In this document: in pieces, positions 1 through 6,301 of the stretch | Numbering within the stretch: the stretch's first letter is position 1 | Layout of the letters: each line of letters begins with the position of its first letter | Assembly: GCA_036404275.1 (NCBI GenBank) | Contig: DASXAM010000226.1 | Location: forward strand, 1-7,966 | Length of the DNA stretch: 7,966 bases | Origin: AP-15 sp036404275 | GTDB lineage: Bacteria; Pseudomonadota; Alphaproteobacteria; ATCC43930; CGMCC-115725 | Direction: 5' to 3' | The notes under the pieces: generated by a model | Told to the model about the DNA's origin: nothing | The model's input: the letters and a program-made list of their open reading frames with translations, nothing else | The model's database searches: none | Made by a program: the position numbers and the translations under genes

Positions 1-1014
1 GCCGGCGAGGGTGACGCCGCTGTGGCAATTGGCGGTAAAGGCGCCGGGAAATTGCTCGGACTGGTCATAGATCGGCAGGCCGTCGGGCGGCATGACCCGC
101 AGCGCCGCCCAGGCGCGCACGATCTGAAGCTCGCGCAGCCAGGGGAAGGTCAGCACGGCGCGATGCGCGATCTGCTGCATGATCTCCACATTCTGGCCGG
201 TGTCGAAGCCGACATCCTCCTGGCTGTCGCCGAGCATGATGCCGCCTTCGACAGTCTGCCGGATCGTCGTTGTCGGCATCGGCAGAATTTGCGCAGTCCG
301 CTCGGTGACGAGGATCTGACCGCGCTGCGGCTCGACCGGCGCGGAGAGACCGAACAGCGGCGCCAGCGCGGCATTGCCGAGCCCGGCGGCGAGGACGATT
401 TTTGGTGCTGCAATATCCTCCGCATCGATGCGGATACGGAAATCCGCGGGCGCGGAGGCGGCGTAGGTGACCCGCGCGTTCGGCAGATAGCGGCCGCCCT
501 TTTCGGCAAATCCCTTGTGCAACGCATGCAGCAGGTTGAGCGGGTTGGCATGGCCGTCGTAAGGCGTCCATGAGCCGCCGCTTACCGCCGGCCCGATCCC
601 GGGCAGCATGTCGGCAATTTCGGCATGGTCGAGCATCCGGTAGTCGAAGCCGAAATTGCCGGCTTCCTGGCGCATCCGCTCCATCCGGGCGCGACGCAGG
701 TCGAACTCCTCCTCGCCGAGGCAGAGATGGAGCCCGCCCGGCCGCTGGTGCCCGACCGCAATTCCGGTCTGCGCCAGCAGCGCTGCGGCAAGGTCCGGCC
801 ACTCCTCGGCCGACCGCCGCGTCCAGCGCTGATAATGCGGCGCCCCGTCGCCCTTGCTCTGCACCCAGACGAGCCCGAAATTGCCGCGCGACGCACGAAA
901 CGCGACGTCGCCCTCGTCGAGCAGCGTCACCGCGAGCCCGTCGCGAACGAGACCGTAGGCGATCGCCGCGCCGACCAGCCCGCCGCCAATCACGATCGCA
1001 TCACAGGACCGCAT
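1..1014 (-). CDS. FAD-dependent oxidoreductase, DAO family (HcnC / opine oxidase subunit B-like), 3' end outside window
   Basis: The minus-strand frame is open for 338 codons from the ATG at 1014 to the window edge. It encodes a flavoprotein of the D-amino-acid oxidase (DAO) superfamily, which oxidises amines or amino acids to imines with FAD. Seen: an N-terminal dinucleotide-binding beta-alpha-beta fold with GGGLVG at residues 10-15 and acidic LLDEGD at 31-36; the segment SRGNFGLVWVQ at 42-52, typical of the HcnC/opine-oxidase-B branch; and the C-terminal FAD-contact region ending CHSGVTLAG, where the family usually has about 30-40 more residues. A good Shine-Dalgarno (GGGAGG, read on the minus strand at about 1018-1023) sits about 4 bases before the ATG and fixes the start. 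In relatives this gene often adjoins a small 2Fe-2S protein and an HcnB-like subunit; any such genes would lie left of position 1. The substrate cannot be told from sequence; a stand-alone glycine or sarcosine oxidase is also possible. Confidence 0.9.
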   Translation of the reverse strand, partial: MRSCDAIVIGGGLVGAAIAYGLVRDGLAVTLLDEGDVAFRASRGNFGLVWVQSKGDGAPHYQRWTRRSAEEWPDLAAALLAQTGIAVGHQRPGGLHLCLGEEEFDLRRARMERMRQEAGNFGFDYRMLDHAEIADMLPGIGPAVSGGSWTPYDGHANPLNLLHALHKGFAEKGGRYLPNARVTYAASAPADFRIRIDAEDIAAPKIVLAAGLGNAALAPLFGLSAPVEPQRGQILVTERTAQILPMPTTTIRQTVEGGIMLGDSQEDVGFDTGQNVEIMQQIAHRAVLTFPWLRELQIVRAWAALRVMPPDGLPIYDQSEQFPGAFTANCHSGVTLAG

Positions 1015-1069
1015 CCTTCCTCCCTGTTATGCCTGTTTTATCAGGTCGAGATCAGGCTCCCCATGCACC

Positions 1070-1089
1070 TTTGGCATACAAGTTCCAAA
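1070..1089. promoter_or_regulatory. Dyad TTTGG-N10-CCAAA, possible regulator site
   Basis: There is a perfect inverted repeat with arms TTTGG (1070-1074) and CCAAA (1085-1089) separated by 10 bases, about 56 bases upstream of the oxidoreductase start. The size and spacing fit a dimeric transcription factor site such as LysR or LacI/GntR types. No regulator gene is in the window, so the factor is unknown. Seen directly as symmetry; function is inference. Confidence 0.35.
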
Positions 1090-1099
1090 CCATGACGAT

Positions 1100-1129
1100 A
1101 TTGGCACCATATCATATAAATATGGCAAT
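1100..1129. promoter_or_regulatory. Imperfect dyad ATTG..CCATAT-N7-ATATGGCAAT, possible operator/promoter core
   Basis: CCATAT (1107-1112) and ATATGG (1120-1125) form perfect 6-base arms around 7 A/T-rich bases. The flanks ATTG (1100-1103) and CAAT (1126-1129) extend the symmetry, with three extra bases on the left side. The site lies about 86 bases upstream of the oxidoreductase start and 148 before the TerB-J start. It shares the word TTGGCA with the neighbouring dyad exactly 30 bases away (1071 and 1101). It is likely a regulator or promoter element of the oxidoreductase; this is inference. Confidence 0.4.
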
Positions 1130-1277
1130 TGCGTGATACGCACGGCTCCGGCTCGACCGCGACGGGCCGCGTTGCAGGCCCGACGATCGGATGCTAACGT
1201 AAGAAGGTCAACTCAGCCGGTCGAACGGGTGGCGCTGCCGCCGGTTCGGCCGGTTGGCGTCCGGGGGTTTCGGCTTT

Positions 1278-2024
1278 ATGAGCTTTGTCGGTCGCCTTAT
1301 CGCCGGTGCCCGCGATTTGGCGTTCGGTGGGCCGCTCGGCGAGCTGCTCGAGCGTGCCGCGCACCATATCGCGCACTGGCATCTTCATCCGGGCGACGCC
1401 GGCCGGCACGCCGATCCGCGCCGCCGCATCGCGTTCACGATCGCGGTCATCGCCCTCGGCGCCAAAATGGCCAAGGCCGATGGCGACGTCACCCGCGACG
1501 AAGTCGCCGCCTTTGGCGAGGTCTTTCAGGTGCCGCCGGGCGAGGAAGAGCATGTGCGGCTCGTCTTCGATCTCGCGCGCCGCAGCACGACCGGCTTCGA
1601 CGGCTACGCCAAGCAGGTCGGCCGGCTGTTTGCCACCGACCGCGCGGTGCTGGAGGATCTGCTCGGCGGGCTGTTTCACATCGCGCTCGCCGACGGCAGG
1701 CTGTGCGCCGCCGAGGACAGCTATTTGCGCGAGGTCGCCCGCCATTTCGGCTTTGACGCCGCCGATTACGCCCGCATCCGCGCCCACCATGTCAGCGACG
1801 GCGCCGCGGACGTCGAGGATGCGCACGCGATTCTCGGTATTCCGGCCGGCGCACCACCGGCGGCGATCCGTGCGGCCTACCACCGGCTGGTCCGCGAAAC
1901 CCATCCCGACCTCGCCGTCGCCCAGGGGTTGCCGGGTGAATGCGTCGCGTTAGCGACGGCGCGCATGGCCCGGATCAACGCCGCCTACGACCGGCTGGCC
2001 AGGGAGCGGGCGGGCGCCCTATGA
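1278..2024 (+). CDS. TerB-domain / J-domain protein (DjlA-like co-chaperone)
   Basis: This 248-residue protein joins a TerB-like helical domain to a C-terminal J domain, the architecture of DjlA-type co-chaperones. J domains stimulate DnaK ATPase activity and recruit it to clients. Seen: two TerB-type acidic motifs, AKADGDVTRDE (about 65-75) and ALADGRLCAAED (about 136-147), and a J domain from about 178 to the end with the essential HPD triad at 209-211. Classical DjlA has an N-terminal membrane anchor; none is evident here, so the protein is probably cytosolic or peripherally attached. The ATG at 1278 is chosen because homology-like sequence begins there; a GGGGG run lies 10 bases upstream. 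An in-frame TTG at 1254 would add eight residues. Its stop overlaps the next gene's start as ATGA, implying translational coupling with the amidase. Confidence 0.88.
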   Translation: MSFVGRLIAGARDLAFGGPLGELLERAAHHIAHWHLHPGDAGRHADPRRRIAFTIAVIALGAKMAKADGDVTRDEVAAFGEVFQVPPGEEEHVRLVFDLARRSTTGFDGYAKQVGRLFATDRAVLEDLLGGLFHIALADGRLCAAEDSYLREVARHFGFDAADYARIRAHHVSDGAADVEDAHAILGIPAGAPPAAIRAAYHRLVRETHPDLAVAQGLPGECVALATARMARINAAYDRLARERAGAL

Positions 2025-2752
2025 GCGAGCTCGCGATCCGCGAGCGGACATCGCCGAACCATACCGACCGGGGTAGCGCCGCGCGCATCGATATGCTGGT
2101 CCTGCATTACACCGGCATGCCGAGCGCGATGGCCGCACTCGACCGGCTGTGCGATCCGGCGGCGCGAGTCAGCGCCCATTATGTCGTCGAGGAGGACGGA
2201 ACCGTCTGGCGTCTGGTGCCGGAAATGCGGCGCGCGTTTCACGCCGGGATTTCGTGCTGGCGCGGCGAACGCGACCTCAATTGGGTCTCGATCGGGGTCG
2301 AGATCGTCAACCCGGGTCACGAATGGGGGTATCGCGAATTTCCCGAAGCCCAGATGAGCGTCGTCACGCGGCTTTGCCGCGACATCCTGTCTCGCCACTC
2401 GATCCCGCCCGACCGGGTGGTCGCCCATTCCGACATCGCGCCCGACCGCAAGACCGATCCCGGCGAGCTGTTCGACTGGCCGCGCCTCGCTCGCGCCGGC
2501 ATCGGCATCTGGCCCGAGCCGTCCGGCCGCGGCGCGCCCACTCCGATAGACCGCTCCGGCGCGGTCGCCGGTCTGGGTGCGATCGGCTATTGCTGTGGAC
2601 CGTCAACCGAAACGGCGGCGATTGCCGCGTTTCAGCGGCGTTTTCGCCCGGCGCGATACGATGGCGTGCTCGATGGCGAGACCGCGGCGCGCATCGGCGA
2701 AGTCGGCGCTGCCTATCTCGACGCGCGATGCGATCGGGTTGAGCGCACTTAA
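2021..2752 (+). CDS. N-acetylmuramoyl-L-alanine amidase, AmpD-like, with C-terminal peptidoglycan-binding-like domain
   Basis: This 243-residue zinc amidase of the Amidase_2 family cleaves the bond between N-acetylmuramic acid and L-alanine. Seen: LHYTG with His29, the catalytic-type Glu94 in GVEIVNPG, and AHSDIAPDRKTDPG carrying His136, Lys144 and Asp146. His29/His136/Asp146 match the AmpD zinc triad (His34/His154/Asp164 in the E. coli-type numbering), so the enzyme looks intact. A helical C-terminal segment (about 185-232, with IAAFQRRFRP and DGVLDGETAARI) resembles a peptidoglycan-binding domain. No signal peptide is visible, which favours a cytosolic role in recycling anhydro-muropeptides rather than wall cutting. 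The ATG overlaps the stop of the TerB-J gene by four bases, so the two are probably co-translated. Its TAA overlaps the TTA of the convergent SnoaL-like gene. The exact substrate (anhMurNAc-peptide versus intact wall) is inferred. Confidence 0.93.
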   Translation: MSELAIRERTSPNHTDRGSAARIDMLVLHYTGMPSAMAALDRLCDPAARVSAHYVVEEDGTVWRLVPEMRRAFHAGISCWRGERDLNWVSIGVEIVNPGHEWGYREFPEAQMSVVTRLCRDILSRHSIPPDRVVAHSDIAPDRKTDPGELFDWPRLARAGIGIWPEPSGRGAPTPIDRSGAVAGLGAIGYCCGPSTETAAIAAFQRRFRPARYDGVLDGETAARIGEVGAAYLDARCDRVERT

Positions 2753-3144
2753 TTGAGCCGCGTACGCCGGCGCTCCGCCGGCCGGCTGACGATTTGCCCG
2801 GCGTGGTGATGGGCGAGCCGCCAGGTTCCGTCCTCCCGCACAAAAAAATTGCTGGCGGCAAGCGTGCCGCCCTCCAGCTCCTCCTCGCACAGCACCAGTG
2901 CGGTGTCGCCATAGAGCAGAACACGCTCGTCATAGCAGGCGATGCGCGGGGAGCCGGGGTTGGACAAGATCGCTTCCCAGCTCGCCATGACCGCGTCGCG
3001 GTCGCTGAGCGCGCTCCACCCCGGATGCAGGCAGGCAACCGCCGCCCGCCGCGCCCAGAGCGCATCCATGGCAGCCAGATCGCGGGTCCCGAACGCGCGG
3101 TAGAATTCAAGGTTGGCGGCCAAGACGGCGTCCGTATCGGTCAT
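2749..3144 (-). CDS. SnoaL-like / NTF2-fold small protein
   Basis: This 131-residue protein is read leftwards. It has the pattern of the SnoaL/NTF2 cone fold: an N-terminal helix pair (NLEFYRAFGTRDLAAMDALW), then HPGW at residues 40-43, a helix DAVMASWEAIL at 50-60, and an antiparallel sheet ending FFVREDGTWRLAHHHAGQ at 100-117. Family members are small ligand-binding domains or enzymes of very varied function, and many are unassigned; no specific role can be given. The ATG at 3144 is preferred because GGAG lies 7 bases upstream; an in-frame ATG at 3159 would add five residues. The C-terminal tail (RPAERRRTRLN) is basic and probably unstructured. The stop codon overlaps that of the convergent amidase, and the gene is divergent from urtA, so it is probably transcribed alone. 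Confidence 0.85.
   Translation of the reverse strand: MTDTDAVLAANLEFYRAFGTRDLAAMDALWARRAAVACLHPGWSALSDRDAVMASWEAILSNPGSPRIACYDERVLLYGDTALVLCEEELEGGTLAASNFFVREDGTWRLAHHHAGQIVSRPAERRRTRLN
2766..2782. terminator. GC-rich hairpin near convergent gene ends (possible weak terminator)
   Basis: A perfect 7-base stem GCCGGCG/CGCCGGC with loop CTC lies 14 bases past the amidase stop and inside the last codons of the opposing SnoaL-like gene. No T run follows on either strand, so it is not a canonical intrinsic terminator. It may slow polymerase or simply reflect the GC-rich coding sequence. Confidence 0.25.
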
Positions 3145-3239
3145 CGCGATGCTCCGCATGGATCGGCCGAAAATTACGACGACGCGCCGGCCGGGGCCAC
3201 CTCCGGCAAGCGCATGGCGTGGCCGTGAGCGGCGGCACA

Positions 3240-3256
3240 TGCCTAAAGCTTAGGCA
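3240..3256. promoter_or_regulatory. Palindrome TGCCTAA-AGC-TTAGGCA, candidate operator of the urt / SnoaL-like divergent region
   Basis: There are perfect 7-base inverted arms around a 3-base centre, in the 223-base gap between the leftward SnoaL-like gene and urtA, 112 bases before the urtA ATG. urt operons are usually controlled by nitrogen status, but this motif is not the classic NtrC site (TGCACC-N5-GGTGCA) and I saw no well-placed sigma-54 -24/-12 element. The regulator is unknown. The T-rich bases just after it (3257-3272) could be part of a promoter. Confidence 0.4.
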
Positions 3257-3311
3257 ATTTGTTTCTGCTTTTGCGCGGTAGTGCCAATCCTGCACGCGCG
3301 GGCCGGGTTGG

Positions 3312-3335
3312 TCCCGATCTTGCTCTGGATCGGGA
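3312..3335 (+). promoter_or_regulatory. Stem-loop in the urtA leader
   Basis: Perfect 8-base arms TCCCGATC (3312-3319) and GATCGGGA (3328-3335) enclose an 8-base loop. The structure ends 32 bases before the urtA ATG, so it would lie in the 5' untranslated RNA if transcription starts near the upstream palindrome. It does not cover the ribosome site (GAGGG, 3356-3360) and lacks a T tract, so it is not an obvious terminator. It could stabilise the mRNA or bind a protein; function is inferred only. Confidence 0.35.
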
Positions 3336-3367
3336 GAGCGACTTTCGGAGCGGGTGAGGGCGAAGCA

Positions 3368-4645
3368 ATGCGCATATTGAAGACGATTGGAGCCGCGGCG
3401 ATCGGGATCGCGGTCGCTGCCGGCGGTGCTGGTGCGCAGACCCAGGACACGATCAAGATCGGGGTGCTGCATTCGCTGTCGGGGACGATGGCGATCAGCG
3501 AATCGACCCTGAAGGACACGGTCCTGATGATGGTCGACAACCTCAACAAAGAGGGCGGCCTGCTCGGCAAGAAGGTCGAAACGGTTGTCGTCGACCCGGC
3601 GTCGAACTGGCCGCTCTTCGCGGAAAAGGCGCGCGAGCTTTTGACCAAGGACAAGGTCGCCGTGGTGTTCGGCTGCTGGACCTCGGTATCGCGCAAATCG
3701 GTATTGCCGGTGTTCGAAGAATTGAACGGCCTCTTGTTCTACCCAGTGCAGTATGAGGGCGAAGAGAGCTCGAACAACGTGTTTTATACGGGGGCGGCAC
3801 CCAATCAGCAGGCGATCCCGGCCGTCGAATACCTGATGAGCGATGAGGGCGGCAGCGTCAAGCGCTGGGTGCTCGAAGGCACCGACTACGTCTATCCGCG
3901 CACCACGAACAAGATCCTCGCCGCATTTCTCAAGTCCAAAGGTGTGACGGACGAGGATATCCGGATCAACTACACGCCGTTCGGCTTCTCCGACTGGCAG
4001 ACCGAAGTCGCCGCGATCAAGACCTTCGCCTCCGCCGGCAAGAAAACCGCCGTGGTCTCGACGATCAACGGCGATGCCAATGTGCCTTTTTATAAAGAGC
4101 TGGCCAATGCCGGCGTCAAAGCCTCCGACATTCCGGTAGTAGCGTTTTCGGTCGGCGAAGAGGAGCTGGCCGGGATCGACACCAAGAACCTCGTCGGCCA
4201 TCTCGCCGCATGGAACTATTTCGAATCGGTCAAGAACCCGACCAATGCCGCCTTTATCAAGGAGTGGCATGATTACATCAAGAACCCGAAGCGGGTGACC
4301 AACGACCCGATGGAGGCGACTTATATCGGCTTCAAGATGTGGACCCACGCCGTCGAGCAGGCCGGCAGCACCAATGTCGATGCGGTGCGGCAGGCGATGT
4401 ATGGCCAAAAGGTCAAAGCGCCGAGCGGCTTTACCGCAGTGATGAACACCAACCACCATTTGTCGAAGCCGGTCATGATCGGCGAGATCCGGCCCGACGG
4501 GCAGTTCGATGTCGTCTGGCAAACCAAGGGCGTCATCAAGGCCGATGCGTGGAGCCCGTATCTCGCCGAGGACAAGGGCAAGGTCGCCGATTGGACCTAT
4601 CCCTGGGCGTGCGGCAATTGCACCAAGCCGCGCTTTCACGATTGA
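3368..4645 (+). CDS. urtA: Urea ABC transporter, periplasmic substrate-binding protein
   Basis: This 425-residue secreted binding protein captures urea in the periplasm and delivers it to the UrtBC permease. Seen: a Sec-type signal peptide (MRILK, then a small hydrophobic core, cleavage after AGA at residue 23); a type I periplasmic-binding fold starting IKIGVLHSLSGTMAISE (29-45); FGCWTSVSRKSVLPVFE, LLFYPVQYEGEE and NDPMEATYIGFKMW; and the characteristic UrtA tail WTYPWACGNC. These separate it from branched-chain amino acid (LivJ) and amide (AmiC/FmdD) relatives. Length is normal for the family. GAGGG lies 7 bases before the ATG, supporting this start. It is the first gene of the operon and lies 21 bases ahead of urtB, with no terminator-like hairpin between them. 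Such proteins are typically induced by nitrogen limitation; possible control elements lie in the leader. Confidence 0.96.
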   Translation: MRILKTIGAAAIGIAVAAGGAGAQTQDTIKIGVLHSLSGTMAISESTLKDTVLMMVDNLNKEGGLLGKKVETVVVDPASNWPLFAEKARELLTKDKVAVVFGCWTSVSRKSVLPVFEELNGLLFYPVQYEGEESSNNVFYTGAAPNQQAIPAVEYLMSDEGGSVKRWVLEGTDYVYPRTTNKILAAFLKSKGVTDEDIRINYTPFGFSDWQTEVAAIKTFASAGKKTAVVSTINGDANVPFYKELANAGVKASDIPVVAFSVGEEELAGIDTKNLVGHLAAWNYFESVKNPTNAAFIKEWHDYIKNPKRVTNDPMEATYIGFKMWTHAVEQAGSTNVDAVRQAMYGQKVKAPSGFTAVMNTNHHLSKPVMIGEIRPDGQFDVVWQTKGVIKADAWSPYLAEDKGKVADWTYPWACGNCTKPRFHD

Positions 4646-4666
4646 GCGATAAGCCGAAAGACGGGG

Positions 4667-6301
4667 ATGACGGGCCGGGTGGCGCGGCTCTCGGCGGCGG
4701 CGGGGGTGCTGTTGCTGCTGCTCGGGGCGGCGCTCCCGGCGCGCACCGCCGACTTTGCCGGGCTCGTCTCGGGCCTTCCCAGCGAAGGGTTCGCGGCCAA
4801 GCGCAAAACCGTCGCCGCACTCGGTGCGCTCGGCGACGCCCGCGCGGTCGAGGTGCTGAAGGCGCTGAGCGGCGACCGGTTGCGGAGCACGGCCGAAGGC
4901 CGCGTGCTGATTGTCGGCACGGGACCCGACGGCGGCCCGCTGTTGTCGGATGCGATCACCGGCAAGCCGGTGACCGGCGTCGATCCCGACAGCCTCGGCC
5001 GCATCATCGCCAACAATGTGCTGCGCGGCGATATCGAAGCCGCTCTTGGCAGCATGACTCTCTTCAGCCGCGATCGCGGCAGCCGCCTCGGCGCGGCGCG
5101 CGACGTGTTGAAGCATCCCTCGGCGGAGGGTGCGGCCCGGCTCGAAAAGGCGCTCGCCGGCGAGACCGAGGCCAAAGTACGCGACGCGATGCAGACGAGC
5201 CTGCTCGCCGCCCGCCTGCTCACCGGCAGCAAGGCGCAGCAGCTCGCCGCGATCAGCGGTCTGGCCGGCTCGACCGACCCGCAAATCAAAAACCTGCTCG
5301 ACGCCTATCGCGCCCGGCCGAACCTTGACCCGGAGCTGGGCCGGGCGGCCGAGTCGGCGCTTGCCGCGATCGGTCATCGCCTGCGGCTTGTCGCCGTCGC
5401 CGCCAACCTGTTCGAGGGCCTGAGCCTCGGCAGTGTGCTGCTGCTCGCCGCGATCGGGCTCGCAATCACCTTTGGCGTGATGGGTGTCATCAACATGGCG
5501 CATGGCGAGATGATCATGCTCGGCGCCTACACCGCTTTTGTCTGCCAGCAGGCTTTTCGACTGTGGCTGCCGGCCGCCTGGTTCGATGCTTATCTCGTCG
5601 CCGCAGTCCCGGCGGCGTTTCTCTTCGCCGGCGCCGTCGGTGTGGCGCTCGAGCGCACAGTGATCCGCTTTCTCTATGGCCGGCCGCTCGAAACCTTGCT
5701 CGCGACCTGGGGCATCGGCCTGATCTTGCAGCAAGCGGTGCGATCGATCTTTGGCGCGCCGAACCGCGCGGTCGCCAACCCCGGCTGGATGACCGGCGGG
5801 GTCGATCTCGTCGGCGGCCTCACCGTTACCTGGAACCGGGTCGGCATCATCCTTTTTTGCCTTGTCGTGCTCGGCGTCCTGGCGCTCGCTATGCAGCGCA
5901 CCCGTTTCGGTCTCGACATGCGCGCCGTGACCCAGAACCGGGCGATGGCATCGGTGATGGGGATTCGCACCGCCCGCATCGACGCGCTGACTTTTGGCTT
6001 GGGCTCCGGCATCGCCGGGATGGCTGGGGTGGCACTGAGCCAGATCGGCAATGTCAGCCCAAATCTCGGCGGCATCTATATCGTCGACAGCTTTCTCGTC
6101 GTTGTCTTTGGCGGTGTCGGCAATCTGCTCGGCACCTTGGTCGGCGCGCTGAGCCTCGGCATCGTCAACAAGCTCCTCGAGCCCGTCGTCGGCGCGGTGC
6201 TCGGCAAGATCGCCGTCCTGGTGGTGGTGATCCTGTTTATCCAGCGCCGGCCGCGCGGCCTCTTTGCGCTCAAGGGCCGCATCGCCGATGCCGAGGGCTG
6301 A
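4667..6301 (+). CDS. urtB: Urea ABC transporter, permease UrtB (with long N-terminal extension)
   Basis: This 544-residue LivH-type permease forms, with UrtC, the urea channel in the inner membrane. Residues 1-28 look like a signal peptide or anchor (VLLLLLGAALPARTA). Residues about 30-240 are a soluble, helical, HEAT-repeat-like extension (FAAKRKTVAALGALGDARAVEVL; later LAAISGLAGSTDPQIKNLL). From about 247 the permease proper begins: NLFEGLSLGSVLLLAAIGLAITFG, then GVINMAHGEMIMLGAYTAF (about 273-291), several further membrane segments, and the cytoplasmic coupling region MRAVTQNRAMASVMGIRTARID. The extension is usual for proteobacterial UrtB and would face the periplasm if the leader is cleaved; its function is not established. 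The ATG at 4667 has only a weak ribosome site (GGGG directly before it), so translation may depend on ribosomes arriving from urtA. It overlaps urtC. Confidence 0.95.
   Translation: MTGRVARLSAAAGVLLLLLGAALPARTADFAGLVSGLPSEGFAAKRKTVAALGALGDARAVEVLKALSGDRLRSTAEGRVLIVGTGPDGGPLLSDAITGKPVTGVDPDSLGRIIANNVLRGDIEAALGSMTLFSRDRGSRLGAARDVLKHPSAEGAARLEKALAGETEAKVRDAMQTSLLAARLLTGSKAQQLAAISGLAGSTDPQIKNLLDAYRARPNLDPELGRAAESALAAIGHRLRLVAVAANLFEGLSLGSVLLLAAIGLAITFGVMGVINMAHGEMIMLGAYTAFVCQQAFRLWLPAAWFDAYLVAAVPAAFLFAGAVGVALERTVIRFLYGRPLETLLATWGIGLILQQAVRSIFGAPNRAVANPGWMTGGVDLVGGLTVTWNRVGIILFCLVVLGVLALAMQRTRFGLDMRAVTQNRAMASVMGIRTARIDALTFGLGSGIAGMAGVALSQIGNVSPNLGGIYIVDSFLVVVFGGVGNLLGTLVGALSLGIVNKLLEPVVGAVLGKIAVLVVVILFIQRRPRGLFALKGRIADAEG

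Larger units (their letters stand above)
1015..1277. other. Divergent intergenic region
   Basis: This gap separates the leftward oxidoreductase from the rightward TerB-J gene. Its A+T-rich core (about 1070-1130) contrasts sharply with the GC-rich genes and holds two dyad symmetries, listed separately. The part nearer the TerB-J gene (1135-1277) is GC-rich, with a short direct repeat CCGGTT at 1241 and 1250. I found no convincing sigma-70 -35/-10 pair in either direction, and the short frames crossing the gap do not look like genes. Confidence 0.7.

Noticed and set aside
22..1136. Several plus-strand frames of 150-190 codons across the oxidoreductase
   Set aside because: They are shadows of the minus-strand flavoprotein, which has clear FAD-binding motifs and a good ribosome site. 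Their compositions are Arg/Pro-rich without domains.
1194..1904. A 236-codon antisense frame opposite the TerB-J gene
   Set aside because: The plus strand carries intact TerB motifs and the HPD triad; the antisense product resembles nothing known.
3270..3295. TTGGCAC on the minus strand as a sigma-54 promoter element
   Set aside because: The -24-like GG and -12-like GC are one base too close, and it points away from urtA; the required TTGC is absent.
3281..3367. Upstream start extending UrtA by 29 residues
   Set aside because: The extension would precede a standard signal peptide and include the leader hairpin; the ATG at 3368 has the well-spaced GAGGG.
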